Positions 8,155 to 16,387 of a stretch of 27,369 nt of DNA are shown one piece after another. The DNA lies in NCBI GenBank assembly GCA_946887385.1, contig CAMPKU010000021.1:1-27369 (forward strand), in the 5' to 3' direction. Position 1 is the stretch's first letter. Each line of letters starts with the position of its first letter. The stretch comes from an uncultured Gammaproteobacteria bacterium (GTDB lineage: Bacteria; Pseudomonadota; Gammaproteobacteria; Rariloculales; Rariloculaceae). The notes below the pieces were generated by a model that was not told the origin of the DNA, did not search any database, and saw nothing but the letters and a program-made list of their open reading frames with translations. Both the position numbers and the translations under genes were made by a program.

Positions 8155-8667
8155 TCAGTCGTCCGGCGACCAATCGACGACGATGCGGCCGCTCGCAAGG
8201 TCTACGTTCTTCACCACCGAGCCGGCGATGAACGGGATCAAGCGTTGCGGCGCGCCGCCGAGCACGAGCACGTCGTTGGCGCCCGTCGCGAGCAAGTACT
8301 CGACTTTGCCGAGCACAGCGCCCGTGAGATCGCACACTTCGAGGCCCTCGAGGTCGGTCCAATAGAATTCGCCCGCGCGTGTGGGCGGAAGCTGCTCGCG
8401 CGCCACGACGATCTCGGCGCCTGCCCATTCGCGCGCCTGATCCCGATCGTCGATGCCGCGCAGCTTCACCACCACGCTGCGCGCCTGGCTACGACCGTCC
8501 TCCACTTCGAATCGCCGTTCGACGCCGTTGAAGCGCAGCGTCCAGACGTCGAACGCGGCGATGTTGTCGCGAGGTTCCGTGTAGGACTGCACTTTGAGCC
8601 ACCCTTTGATGCCGAACACGCCGCTGACGCGGCCGAGGATGACCCATTTCTGCTGTTTCGCGCTCAC
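8155..8667 (-). CDS. rimM: 16S rRNA processing protein RimM
   Basis: Ribosome maturation factor of 170 residues that binds S19 and assists maturation of the 30S head. The N-terminal RimM domain begins with VILGRVSGVFGIKGWLKV, the family signature. The C-terminal PRC-barrel half contains GEFYWTDLEGLEV and ends in a GRIVVDWSPDD-type tail. The start is GTG at 8667, giving MSAKQQKW before the conserved VILGRV. It lies 27 bases after rpsP and 10 before trmD. Confidence 0.97.
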   Translation of the reverse strand: MSAKQQKWVILGRVSGVFGIKGWLKVQSYTEPRDNIAAFDVWTLRFNGVERRFEVEDGRSQARSVVVKLRGIDDRDQAREWAGAEIVVAREQLPPTRAGEFYWTDLEGLEVCDLTGAVLGKVEYLLATGANDVLVLGGAPQRLIPFIAGSVVKNVDLASGRIVVDWSPDD

Positions 8668-8694
8668 TGCGGAATCGCAGCGTGCGCCGTTTCA

Positions 8695-8970
8695 CTATGC
8701 CGCAGCGGCAGAGGCAGGGGCAGAGGCGGTAGCGCGATATTCTTTGAGCAGCCCCGCGACCCGCTCCGACGGCTGAGCGCCTCGAGCCACCCAGTGGTCG
8801 ACGCGCCCTAAGTCCAAGCGGAGCCGCTCTTCGCCGCCCTTTGCGATGGGGTTGAAGAAGCCGATGCGTTCGATATAGCGCCCGCCGCGCGGACTGCGCC
8901 GGTCCGCCACCACGACGTGATAGAAGGGCCGCTTGACCGTACCGCCGCGCGCCAACCGAATGATCACCAT
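8695..8970 (-). CDS. rpsP: 30S ribosomal protein S16
   Basis: Ribosomal protein S16, 91 residues, an early-assembly protein of the 30S body. [38 protein letters not shown] and the downstream [21 protein letters not shown] are diagnostic. The ATG at 8970 is preferred over an ATG 22 codons upstream, because S16 begins with MV(T/V)IRLARGG. An AAGG motif lies nine bases upstream. The C-terminal tail is Ala-rich and variable. It is the first gene of the operon. The ffh terminator ends only about 25 bases upstream, so the operon promoter must lie within or upstream of that element. Confidence 0.98.
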   Translation of the reverse strand: MVIIRLARGGTVKRPFYHVVVADRRSPRGGRYIERIGFFNPIAKGGEERLRLDLGRVDHWVARGAQPSERVAGLLKEYRATASAPASAAAA

Positions 8971-8994
8971 AGCGAGAAACCTTGAATTCGCATG

Positions 8995-9022
8995 AAAAAA
9001 AGAGGCGGCCCGATGGCCCGCC
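8995..9022 (-). terminator. Intrinsic terminator downstream of ffh
   Basis: On the minus strand a GC-rich hairpin, GGCGG(G)CC-ATC-GG(G)CCGCC with one internal G-G mismatch, spans about 9022-9004 and is followed at once by TC and a run of seven T (9001-8995). It lies about 90 bases after the ffh stop and just before rpsP, so it should end ffh transcripts and separate them from the rpsP operon. Confidence 0.75.
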
Positions 9023-9113
9023 CGGGAGGCGCGCAATTCTACTCAGTTCGCCGGCCGAGCGTAAGCCCTGTGCCTACTATTACCCGATGGCTTGACCGGC
9101 CCCGGCCCAGCGC

Positions 9114-10475
9114 TCAACGGCGCCCTCTGAACGGCGGCGGGCCCCCGCCTCCGCGTACGGCCCCGAGCAGCCGCTGCATGCCGCCGCCCTTCGAGAGCTG
9201 CTTCATCGTCTTCGTGAGCTGCTTGTGCTGCTTTAGGAGGCGGCTCACGTCCTGGATCGGCAGCCCGGCGCCGGCGGCGATCCGCCGCTTCCGGGAGCCG
9301 TCGATGAGGTCCGGGCGCCGGCGCTCGGCAGGCGTCATCGAGTCGATGATGCCGATCTGGCGGCGGAACGCCTTCGGGTCGAATTTAGCCGCCGCGAGCT
9401 GCTCGGGCTTCACGCCCGGCAGCTTGTCGAGGAGCTGGTCGAGCCCGCCCATGCCCGCGAGCTGGCGCAGCTGCTCGCGATAGTCTTCGAGGCTCAAGCC
9501 CTTCCCTTGTTTCACCTTCCCCGCGAGCCGCTCCATGTCCTCGCGGTCGACGGACTTTTGTACCTGCTCGACGAGCCCGACGACGTCGCCCATGCCTAAG
9601 ATTCGCGACGCGAAGCGCGTCGGCACGAACGGCTCGAGCGCCTCGACCTTCTCGCCGGTGCCGACCAGCTTGATCGGCAAGCCGGTGATCTCGCGCACCG
9701 ACAGCGCGACGCCGCCGCGCGCATCGCCGTCGGCCTTGGTGAGAATCACGCCCGTGAGCGGCAGCGCCTCGTGAAACGCGCGCGCCGAGTTCACCGCGTC
9801 CTGGCCGGCCATCGAATCCACCACGAACAGCGTTTCGCTGGGCGCCACCAAGCCGTGCAGCTCGCGCGCCTCGGCCATCATGTCCGCGTCCACGTGCAAT
9901 CGGCCCGCGGTGTCGACAATCAGCCAGCGCTGGCCGCCGCGCTGCGCCGCGGCCAGCGCTTCGCGCGCGATGTCGGCCGGAACGTTGCTCGCGCTCTTGA
10001 AAAACCCCACGCCTAAATCGGCGGCCAGCGTGGCGAGCTGATCGCGAGCGGCGGGCCGGTAGACGTCGGCGCTCGCGAGCAACACGGCGCCGCCGCGCGT
10101 CGTGGCCAGGTGGCGCGCGAGCTTGGCGGCCGTCGTGGTCTTGCCCGCGCCCTGTAAGCCGACGAGCAGAATGACGGCCGGATGACCCTTCGGATCGAAC
10201 GGGGCCGCGTCTCCGCCCAGCACGGCAACGAGCTCGTCGTGCACGATTTTCACGAACGCCTGGCCCGGATTCAGGCTGCGCGCCACTTCCTCGCCGAGGG
10301 CGCGCTCGCGCACCCGCTCCACGAGCGCTTTGGCAACCGGCAGCGCCACGTCGGCCTCGAGCAACGCCATGCGAATGGTCCGCACGGTGTCGCGAACGTT
10401 CTCTTCGGTGATCCGGCCGCGGCCGGTCACGCGCTGGATGGCCTCCGTGAGGCGCGCTGTTAGCTGGTCGAACAT
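9114..10475 (-). CDS. ffh: Signal recognition particle GTPase Ffh
   Basis: SRP54-type GTPase of 453 residues, the same length as E. coli Ffh. With 4.5S RNA it recognises signal sequences of inner-membrane proteins and targets ribosomes to FtsY. The N domain covers about residues 1-90. The G domain has the P-loop GLQGAGKTTT (Lys112), DTAGRLHVD and TKADGDARGG. The methionine-rich M domain is at the C-terminus, with MTPAERRRPDLIDGSRKRRI and LLKQHKQLTKTMKQLSKGGG. The ATG at 10475 gives the family start MFDQLTARL. The frame remains open about 134 codons further upstream, but that part is unlike Ffh. It is divergent from corB across a 178-base spacer. The 4.5S RNA gene is not visible here. Confidence 0.98.
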   Translation of the reverse strand: MFDQLTARLTEAIQRVTGRGRITEENVRDTVRTIRMALLEADVALPVAKALVERVRERALGEEVARSLNPGQAFVKIVHDELVAVLGGDAAPFDPKGHPAVILLVGLQGAGKTTTAAKLARHLATTRGGAVLLASADVYRPAARDQLATLAADLGVGFFKSASNVPADIAREALAAAQRGGQRWLIVDTAGRLHVDADMMAEARELHGLVAPSETLFVVDSMAGQDAVNSARAFHEALPLTGVILTKADGDARGGVALSVREITGLPIKLVGTGEKVEALEPFVPTRFASRILGMGDVVGLVEQVQKSVDREDMERLAGKVKQGKGLSLEDYREQLRQLAGMGGLDQLLDKLPGVKPEQLAAAKFDPKAFRRQIGIIDSMTPAERRRPDLIDGSRKRRIAAGAGLPIQDVSRLLKQHKQLTKTMKQLSKGGGMQRLLGAVRGGGGPPPFRGRR

Positions 10476-10587
10476 GAGAGCTCTCGGGTGCGGTTGCGGG
10501 GGTGCCTGACGGCCAAGACTAGCATGCGCAAGCGGCCGCTCACGCGGCCCACCCGTCCGCGCCCACCCTGGACTACCGCCGGTTTCC

Positions 10588-10617
10588 TTGACACTCTGAT
10601 TCAGCTTCCGCCAATCT
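10588..10617 (+). promoter_or_regulatory. Possible promoter of corB
   Basis: A perfect TTGACA stands at 10588-10593 in the 178-base ffh/corB spacer. The matching -10 region is poor (CAATCT at 18-base spacing, within an AT-rich patch CAATCTAAAAAT), so this is a partial promoter match only. I see no convincing promoter for ffh in the opposite direction. Confidence 0.35.
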
Positions 10618-10653
10618 AAAAATCCGCGTCGCCTTGCCGAGGTTCCCGACCCT

Positions 10654-11937
10654 TTGAGTGCCCAAGCACCGATTGGCCTATTGGTCCTACTGATAGTCGT
10701 GTGTCTGGTGCTGTCGGCGTTCTTCTCGTCGACCGAGACGGCGTTGATGAGCCTGAACCGGTACCGCCTCAGGCATTTGGCACGTTCGGGCCATCGCGGT
10801 GCTCGCATTGCGGAGTGGCTGCTACAGCGGCCGGATCGGTTGATCGGCTTGATCTTGCTGGGCAACAACGCCGTCAACCTGACGGCGGCCGCGTTGGTGA
10901 CGATCCTTGCGCAACGCTTCGGCGGTCAGGGCGTGGTACTCGCCGCCACGTTCATTCTTACCGTGGTGGTGCTGATCTTCTGCGAGGTGGGACCGAAGAC
11001 GATCGCGGCCTTGAACCCGGCAAAGATCGCGCTGCCGGCCGCGCTCATTTATTACCCGCTGCTCAAGATTACCTACCCTGTCGTCTGGCTGCTGAACGTG
11101 GTAGTCGGCGGCCTGTTGCGGTTGCTCGGCGTGCGGCCCGACCAAATGGCGTCCCACTCGTTGAGCGCCGAGGAGCTGCGCACGGTCGTGGCCGAAGCCG
11201 GCGTGATGGTGCCGCGCCGTCACCAGCGCATGCTGCTCAGCATTCTCGACCTCGACGCGATCACGGTGGACGACATCATGGTGCCGCGCCAGGAAATCGT
11301 CGGCCTCGACCTCGACCGCTCCTGGGAAGAAACCCTCGCCGTCATTCAAATGAGCCCGCACGACCGGCTGCCCGTCTACCGCGAATACATCGACAACATC
11401 ATCGGTGTTACGCGCATCCGCGACCTGCTGCCGGAGCTCACGCGCGGCGAGCTGACGCAAACGCTGCTGCTCGAGCGGATTCGCGAGCCGTACTTCGTTC
11501 CCGAAGGCACGCCGCTCAACAAACAGCTGTTGAACTTCCAGCAGCATCGCCGCCGCTCCGCGTTCGTCGTGGACGAATACGGCGACGTGCAGGGGCTGAT
11601 CACGACTCAAGACATCGTCAACGAGCTGGTCGGCGAGCTCGACCACGACTCGAGCGCCTTGGACGTCGGCGTGACGAAAGAGAGCGACTTGAGCTACGTG
11701 GTCGACGCCAGCGCAAACGTGCGCCAGCTCAATCGCGTCATGAACTGGAATTTGCCGACGGACGGGCCGAAGACGCTGAACGGCCTCATCGTCGAGCAGC
11801 TCGAGACGATCCCCCAAACGGGCACCGGCGTCACCGTCGCGGACTACCCTATCGAGATCCTCGACACGAGCGAGCACGGCATCAAGACCGTGCGCGTGTT
11901 CGCGCCGGGCGCCTCTCCGCCCCCGAAGGCCGCGTGA
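10654..11937 (+). CDS. corB: CorB/YfjD-type membrane transporter or efflux protein (CNNM-CBS-CorC family)
   Basis: Inner-membrane protein of 427 residues in the CNNM/CorB family, linked to Mg2+/Co2+ transport. The order is an N-terminal DUF21 transmembrane domain (residues about 1-185, with SAFFSSTETALMSLNRYRL and LLGNNAVNLTAAALVTIL), a CBS-domain pair (about 205-335, with DIMVPRQEIVGLDLDRSWEE and SAFVVDEYGDVQGLITTQDI), and a C-terminal CorC/HlyC transporter-associated domain (about 350-415). The start is TTG at 10654 with GAGG 11 bases upstream, and it gives an N-terminus that leads straight into the first membrane segment. It is divergent from ffh, as in relatives where yfjD neighbours ffh, but the usual ypjD is missing. 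It is convergent with radA, with only 7 bases between stops. Confidence 0.92.
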   Translation: MSAQAPIGLLVLLIVVCLVLSAFFSSTETALMSLNRYRLRHLARSGHRGARIAEWLLQRPDRLIGLILLGNNAVNLTAAALVTILAQRFGGQGVVLAATFILTVVVLIFCEVGPKTIAALNPAKIALPAALIYYPLLKITYPVVWLLNVVVGGLLRLLGVRPDQMASHSLSAEELRTVVAEAGVMVPRRHQRMLLSILDLDAITVDDIMVPRQEIVGLDLDRSWEETLAVIQMSPHDRLPVYREYIDNIIGVTRIRDLLPELTRGELTQTLLLERIREPYFVPEGTPLNKQLLNFQQHRRRSAFVVDEYGDVQGLITTQDIVNELVGELDHDSSALDVGVTKESDLSYVVDASANVRQLNRVMNWNLPTDGPKTLNGLIVEQLETIPQTGTGVTVADYPIEILDTSEHGIKTVRVFAPGASPPPKAA

Positions 11938-11944
11938 GCCGCCG

Positions 11945-13300
11945 TTAGCCGGCGTGCACCACCGCGAGCGCCTCGCTCAAGCGGTCGACGGCCACTACCT
12001 CGATGTCGAGCGCTCGTTTCGGCGAGTTCGCACGCGGCACGAGCGCTCTCTTGAAGCCGTGCTTGGCGGCTTCGGCGAGCCGCTCTTCGCCGAACGGCAC
12101 GGGCCGAATCTCCCCGGTCAAGCCGAGCTCGCCGAACACCACGAGATCCGCCGACACCGGACGCTCCGTGACGCTCGAGACCACGGCGAGCGCAACGGCG
12201 AGATCGGCCGCCGTCTCGGTCACGCGCAAACCGCCCACGATGTTCGCGAACACATCGCTGTCGCCCGAGGCGAACCCGCAATGCCGGTGCAAGATGGCGA
12301 GCAGCAGCCCCAGCCGCTGCGTATCGAAGCCCTGGGCGAGCCGGCGCGGCGATTGCGCCTGGGTTCGATCGACCAGCGCTTGCACTTCGACGAGCACCGG
12401 CCGCGTGCCCTCGCGCGTCACGAGCGTCACGCTGCCCGCGACCGGCGCGCCGTGCCGCGCGAGGAAGATCGCCGACGGGTTCTTTACTTCACGAAACCCC
12501 TCCTCGCTCATCACGAAGAAGCCCATTTCGTTGGCGGCGCCGAAGCGGTTCTTCACGGCGCGGACGATGCGGAAGCGGCTGCCCAGGTCGCTCTCGAAAT
12601 AGAGCACGGTATCCACCATGTGCTCGAGCACGCGCGGGCCGGCGAGCGTGCCTTCCTTCGTCACGTGCCCGATCAGGAGCGTGGCCACGCCGCGTGCTTT
12701 CGCGAACCGCGTGAGCTGCGCCGCGCAGTCGCGAACCTGGCTCACCGAACCGGGCGCCGATTGCAGCTCCTGGCTGAACAACGTTTGAATCGAATCGATG
12801 GCGAGCACGCCGAGCTTGTCTTGCGAAGCGACGCTGGCGAGCACGGCCTCCACACACGTCTCGGCCATCATGTCGAGCGGCACGGCGCCGACGCCGAGGC
12901 GTTGCGCCCGCAGTCCCACCTGCTCCAGCGACTCCTCGCCCGTGACGTAGCACGTGGGCACTCGCGGCGCGAGATTGGCCAGCGCTTTCAACAGCAGCGT
13001 GGACTTGCCGATGCCGGGGTCGCCGCCGATCAGCACAACGCCTCCGGGGACCAGCCCGCCGCCGAGCACGCGGTCGAGCTCACTCAAACCCGTGGGCAGC
13101 CGTTCCACCGTGGAAACGTCGATGCGGTCGAGGCGCGTGACCTGCGTTTGGCCCGTGTATTGCGCGCGCTCGGCGCGCTTCGCCATCGACACGGACTCCG
13201 TCAACGTATTCCAGGCGCCGCAATCGGGACATTGCCCTTGCCATTTCGGCTGCTGCCCGCCGCAGTTGCCGCAGGTGTAGATCGGTCGCGCCTTCGCCAT
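11945..13300 (-). CDS. radA: DNA repair protein RadA (branch-migration ATPase)
   Basis: RecA-related branch-migration factor of 451 residues acting in recombinational repair. The N-terminal four-cysteine zinc finger has Cys10, Cys13, Cys24 and Cys27 (YTCGNCGG, GQCPDCGAW). Next comes the RecA-like ATPase with Walker A GGDPGIGKST at about 92-101 and the RadA-specific KNRFG motif at 250-254. The C-terminal Lon-protease-like domain includes GLRVTETAADLAVALAVVSS. The ATG at 13300 gives the standard MAKxxxxYxCxxCG start. The frame continues 66 codons upstream into the divergent spacer without family resemblance. Many gammaproteobacteria have dnaB-alr-radA. Here radA and dnaB share a strand but are about 5.7 kb apart with other genes between. 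Confidence 0.97.
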   Translation of the reverse strand: MAKARPIYTCGNCGGQQPKWQGQCPDCGAWNTLTESVSMAKRAERAQYTGQTQVTRLDRIDVSTVERLPTGLSELDRVLGGGLVPGGVVLIGGDPGIGKSTLLLKALANLAPRVPTCYVTGEESLEQVGLRAQRLGVGAVPLDMMAETCVEAVLASVASQDKLGVLAIDSIQTLFSQELQSAPGSVSQVRDCAAQLTRFAKARGVATLLIGHVTKEGTLAGPRVLEHMVDTVLYFESDLGSRFRIVRAVKNRFGAANEMGFFVMSEEGFREVKNPSAIFLARHGAPVAGSVTLVTREGTRPVLVEVQALVDRTQAQSPRRLAQGFDTQRLGLLLAILHRHCGFASGDSDVFANIVGGLRVTETAADLAVALAVVSSVTERPVSADLVVFGELGLTGEIRPVPFGEERLAEAAKHGFKRALVPRANSPKRALDIEVVAVDRLSEALAVVHAG

Positions 13301-13424
13301 GCCGCGAGAATAGCCGAACTGTGCGCCGGCCGGGACCAGCGCGCTTGAGGGAAACCGGTAGCGCATCACACGGAGCAACGACACCTGCGTGGCATACTGC
13401 GCGGCGCCGAGGGCACGCAACACC

Positions 13425-14621
13425 ATGGACCGGTTTCGCAGTTTGGCGCGCAAGCTTGTCGAAGCCGCAGCGCTGCTCTTCAAGAGCGCGCTGCTCATGG
13501 TGCGTCGCCCGCAGCAGCGGCGTGCGTCAGCCGCCCATCACGACGCGCTGGCCGCGGCCCGCAGCGCGGTCGACGGCGGGCGGCTCAAGGAAGCCTGGGC
13601 GCTGTATCGGCAGTTGCCGGCAAGCCCGGCTATGTTCCCCGAGCTCTACGACCTCGCGTGCGCCCTCTCGTCACATGGCGCGCCCGACGAAGCGGCCGAT
13701 CTCTTCCATCGCATCGCAGAGATCGACGGCGAGTTTCGCGACGTGGTCCACCGGCTCGTGCGCGCCGATCACGCGTACGTCGACGAAGCCGAGCAGGAGC
13801 AGATGCCGCCGTCGATCGGCCGCTACGAGCTGCTCGAGCCGATCGGCCGGGGGGCGATGGGCAACGTGTATCTCGGCCGCGATCCGCTCATCAATCGGAT
13901 TCTTGCGCTGAAAGCCATCGACCTCACGGTGGGCTACGACAGCCACGAGCTCGAGAGCACGGCCGAAAGCTTCCTTCGCGAAGCGGCGATCGCCGGCAAT
14001 CTGAGCCACCCCAACATCGTGACGATCTTCGACGTGGGCCAGACGAATGGGCTCGCCTATATCGCCATGGAGTACGTGCGGGGCCACCACTTGAGCGAGT
14101 TTTCGTCCAGGGACCGGCTGCTACCGGTGGATACCGTGGTCGACCTGATAGGACGCGCGGCCGCTGCGCTCGACTATGCGCATCGCCGTAACGTGGTTCA
14201 CAGGGATATAAAGCCGGCCAATATTATGTATGATTCTCTCTCGAACAACCTGAAGATTACGGACTTCGGAATCGCCAAGTTGATCGACGCCAATCGGACC
14301 CGAACGGGCATCGTACTGGGCACTCCCGCGTTCATGTCGCCCGAGCAGCTCGAAGGGAAAAACGTGAACGGTCACACTGACTTATTCGCGCTCGGTGTTA
14401 GCCTGTATCAGTTGCTGACCGGCCAGTTGCCCTTCCGCGGAGCCTCGATGACCAAGCTTATGTTCGTGATCGCAAACGAACCGCATCAGTCCGTCACTTC
14501 GGCGCGTACCGACCTTCCCAAGTGGCTCGACGGGGTCATCGACAAGGCACTCGCGAAGGACCCTGCCGACCGGTTTCAATCGGCCGCCGAAATGGCGGCC
14601 GCGTTGCGACGCGCGGCTTGA
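13425..14621 (+). CDS. Hanks-type Ser/Thr protein kinase with N-terminal helical (TPR-like) region
   Basis: Protein kinase of 398 residues. The catalytic domain is C-terminal (about 134-398) and complete: glycine loop IGRGAMGNVYLG, ATP-anchoring Lys163 (ILALKAI), HRDIKPAN with catalytic Asp261, metal-binding DFG at 280-282, and MSPEQ in place of APE. The N-terminal 130 residues look helical. Residues about 38-120 resemble one or two TPR repeats (DALAAARSAVDGGRLKEAWA), preceded by a short hydrophobic-basic stretch at 11-27 that might associate with membrane. No extracellular sensor or PASTA repeat is present. The ATG at 13425 follows a GAGGG motif and is preferred to a GTG 12 codons upstream. 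Next on the strand are the PP2C phosphatase and the FHA protein, so the three probably form one phosphorylation circuit. Confidence 0.93.
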   Translation: MDRFRSLARKLVEAAALLFKSALLMVRRPQQRRASAAHHDALAAARSAVDGGRLKEAWALYRQLPASPAMFPELYDLACALSSHGAPDEAADLFHRIAEIDGEFRDVVHRLVRADHAYVDEAEQEQMPPSIGRYELLEPIGRGAMGNVYLGRDPLINRILALKAIDLTVGYDSHELESTAESFLREAAIAGNLSHPNIVTIFDVGQTNGLAYIAMEYVRGHHLSEFSSRDRLLPVDTVVDLIGRAAAALDYAHRRNVVHRDIKPANIMYDSLSNNLKITDFGIAKLIDANRTRTGIVLGTPAFMSPEQLEGKNVNGHTDLFALGVSLYQLLTGQLPFRGASMTKLMFVIANEPHQSVTSARTDLPKWLDGVIDKALAKDPADRFQSAAEMAAALRRAA

Positions 14622-14651
14622 AATTAGCAAGCATAAGGCGCCGCAGCACGC

Positions 14652-15479
14652 ATGAGTCTCAAAGGGAAACTAGTGCACGTCGAGGTCACGGACGTCGGCA
14701 AGGTTCGAGATCACAACGAGGACGCGATCGGCTCGCAGCCGGACATCGGGCTGTGGGTGCTCGCGGACGGCATGGGCGGATACAACGCCGGCGAAGTCGC
14801 GAGCGGCATCGCCGTCAAGACGATCATCGATCTCGTCACTCGTGCCTGCAAGACGGAAAAGCGCGGCGACATCGAGGCCGGCACCGGTTACATGCGGCAG
14901 ACCATCGTGCTACGCGACGCGATCTTGCGCGCCAACAAAGTCATCAACCAAACAGCGCAGTCTCAGCCGCAATGCGAAGGCATGGGCACCACGTTGGTCG
15001 CGAGCTTGTTCTACGACAACCGCGTGTCGATCGCGCACGTCGGCGACTCGCGCATGTACCGGCTGCGCGGCAACCGCTTCGAGCAGATCACGATGGATCA
15101 CTCGCTGCTCCAAGAGCTCGTCGACCGCGGCTTCTATTCGCAGGAGGAGGCGCAGCGCTCGACGAATCGCAACTATGTCACGCGCGCGCTCGGAGTCGAG
15201 TCGAACGTCGAGGTGGAAGTTCAAGAAGTGGAGGTGCAAAAGGGCGACTACTTCCTGATGTGCTCGGACGGTCTGCCCGACATGGTCGAGGACGAGGACA
15301 TCCACCTTACGATCAGCACGTTCAGCAACGACGTGCGCACCGTTGGCGAACAGCTCATCAAGCTCACGAACGACAACGGCGGGCGCGACAACGTCTCTGT
15401 CGTGCTCGTGCGCATTGCGGAATCGTTTCCGGCTCAGGCCGGTTTCATCACGAAGGTTCGCGGTCTCTTCGGCTCGTAA
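14652..15479 (+). CDS. PP2C-family Ser/Thr protein phosphatase
   Basis: Metal-dependent phosphatase of 275 residues, soluble, with the expected order of PP2C motifs: RDHNEDA (residues 20-25), LADGMGG with metal-ligand Asp39, GMGTTLVA, AHVGDSRMYRLRG, CSDGLPDMV with Asp206, and GGRDNVSVVLV with Asp246. All metal ligands are present, so it should be active. It probably reverses phosphorylation by the kinase encoded 30 bases upstream and may act on the FHA protein encoded downstream. The ATG at 14652 gives an N-terminus close to those of stand-alone bacterial PP2C phosphatases such as Stp/PppA. No membrane segment is seen. Confidence 0.94.
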   Translation: MSLKGKLVHVEVTDVGKVRDHNEDAIGSQPDIGLWVLADGMGGYNAGEVASGIAVKTIIDLVTRACKTEKRGDIEAGTGYMRQTIVLRDAILRANKVINQTAQSQPQCEGMGTTLVASLFYDNRVSIAHVGDSRMYRLRGNRFEQITMDHSLLQELVDRGFYSQEEAQRSTNRNYVTRALGVESNVEVEVQEVEVQKGDYFLMCSDGLPDMVEDEDIHLTISTFSNDVRTVGEQLIKLTNDNGGRDNVSVVLVRIAESFPAQAGFITKVRGLFGS

Positions 15480-15523
15480 CGCTCTTCGGTCACGAATAAC
15501 ACTCGGCAATTGGGACGACTACC

Positions 15524-16303
15524 ATGGCACGCTTGATACTCAGCTTGGACGGCCAAACCTTGGCGGAATACAACATGACCAAGGAGCGCTACACCGTCGG
15601 GCGCTTGCCGGACAACGACATTCGTATCGACAACGCCGCCGTTAGCGGTCACCACTCGCTGCTCATCAACATTTTGAACGACTCGTTTCTCGAGGACCTG
15701 AACAGCACGAACGGAACCTACGTCAACGGCAAGCTGATCAAGAAGCACGCTTTGCAGCACGGCGACGTGATCACCGTGGGGCATCATCAACTGCGCTACG
15801 TCGACGACCAGACTCAGCAGGCGCCCGAGGACGAGTTCGAGAAGACGATGGTCATCACGCCGAGCGGCCAGATGGAGAAGCAGGTCGCCCAGGCCGCTCG
15901 AGCCGCCGAGGCAGCCGCCACTGCGGCCGCCGCCGAGGCGCCGCGTGCCGCCCCCGCTGCGGCCGTCAAGTCGCGCCGCGGCTTCGCCCCCACCGCCACT
16001 CAGGAAGTCGACGAGCGAGACGCTCCCACCCTGCCGCTCGCGAAGCTGCAGGTGCTGTCGGGCACGTTCGCCGGCCGCGAGCTCGAGCTCGTGAAGACTT
16101 TGACCACGCTCGGCCGCCCCGGCGTGCAGGTGGCGGCCATCACGCGCCGTGCCGAGGGCTATTACATCGTGCACGTCGAGAGCGGCAAGACCGAAGGACT
16201 CCCGCTCGTGAACGGCATGGCGATCGGCGCGCAGGCACGCAAGCTGCAAGACAACGACGTCATTCAGCTCGCCGGCGTGAAGATGGGCTTCTTCCTGAAT
16301 TAG
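15524..16303 (+). CDS. FHA-domain phosphothreonine-binding protein (double FHA)
   Basis: Cytoplasmic protein of 259 residues. The N-terminal FHA domain (about residues 3-95) has all phosphothreonine-binding marks: GR at 26-27, Ser41 and His44 in VSGHHS, and the Asn of NSTNGTYVNG. An Ala-rich low-complexity linker (about 117-160) follows. The C-terminal part (about 170-259) resembles a second FHA fold, with LGRPG and GLPLVNGMAIG, but lacks a clear SxxH, so it may not bind phosphopeptide. Between the two, EFEKTMVITP with Thr108 looks like a possible kinase target. It follows the kinase and phosphatase genes on the same strand, so it is the likely phospho-dependent effector of that pair. The downstream output is unknown. 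Confidence 0.92.
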   Translation: MARLILSLDGQTLAEYNMTKERYTVGRLPDNDIRIDNAAVSGHHSLLINILNDSFLEDLNSTNGTYVNGKLIKKHALQHGDVITVGHHQLRYVDDQTQQAPEDEFEKTMVITPSGQMEKQVAQAARAAEAAATAAAAEAPRAAPAAAVKSRRGFAPTATQEVDERDAPTLPLAKLQVLSGTFAGRELELVKTLTTLGRPGVQVAAITRRAEGYYIVHVESGKTEGLPLVNGMAIGAQARKLQDNDVIQLAGVKMGFFLN

Positions 16304-16387
16304 AAGAGCGCCCCTCGGCTACCATTGCGCCGCACGAGGCGTACCGCGGTCCTGGCAAACGGCCGCGCGCGCTCGTACTCTCTTGCC

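Noticed and set aside
11954..13348. A 464-codon open frame on the plus strand opposite radA
   Set aside because: It mirrors the full radA gene, is rich in His/Arg/Glu without domain motifs, and such long antisense frames are expected at this GC content.
13425..16303. Type VI secretion regulatory cluster (PpkA-PppA-Fha)
   Set aside because: Kinase, PP2C and FHA genes are present, but no T6SS structural gene is in the window and the kinase lacks PpkA-like periplasmic domains, so only a generic phospho-signalling set is supported.
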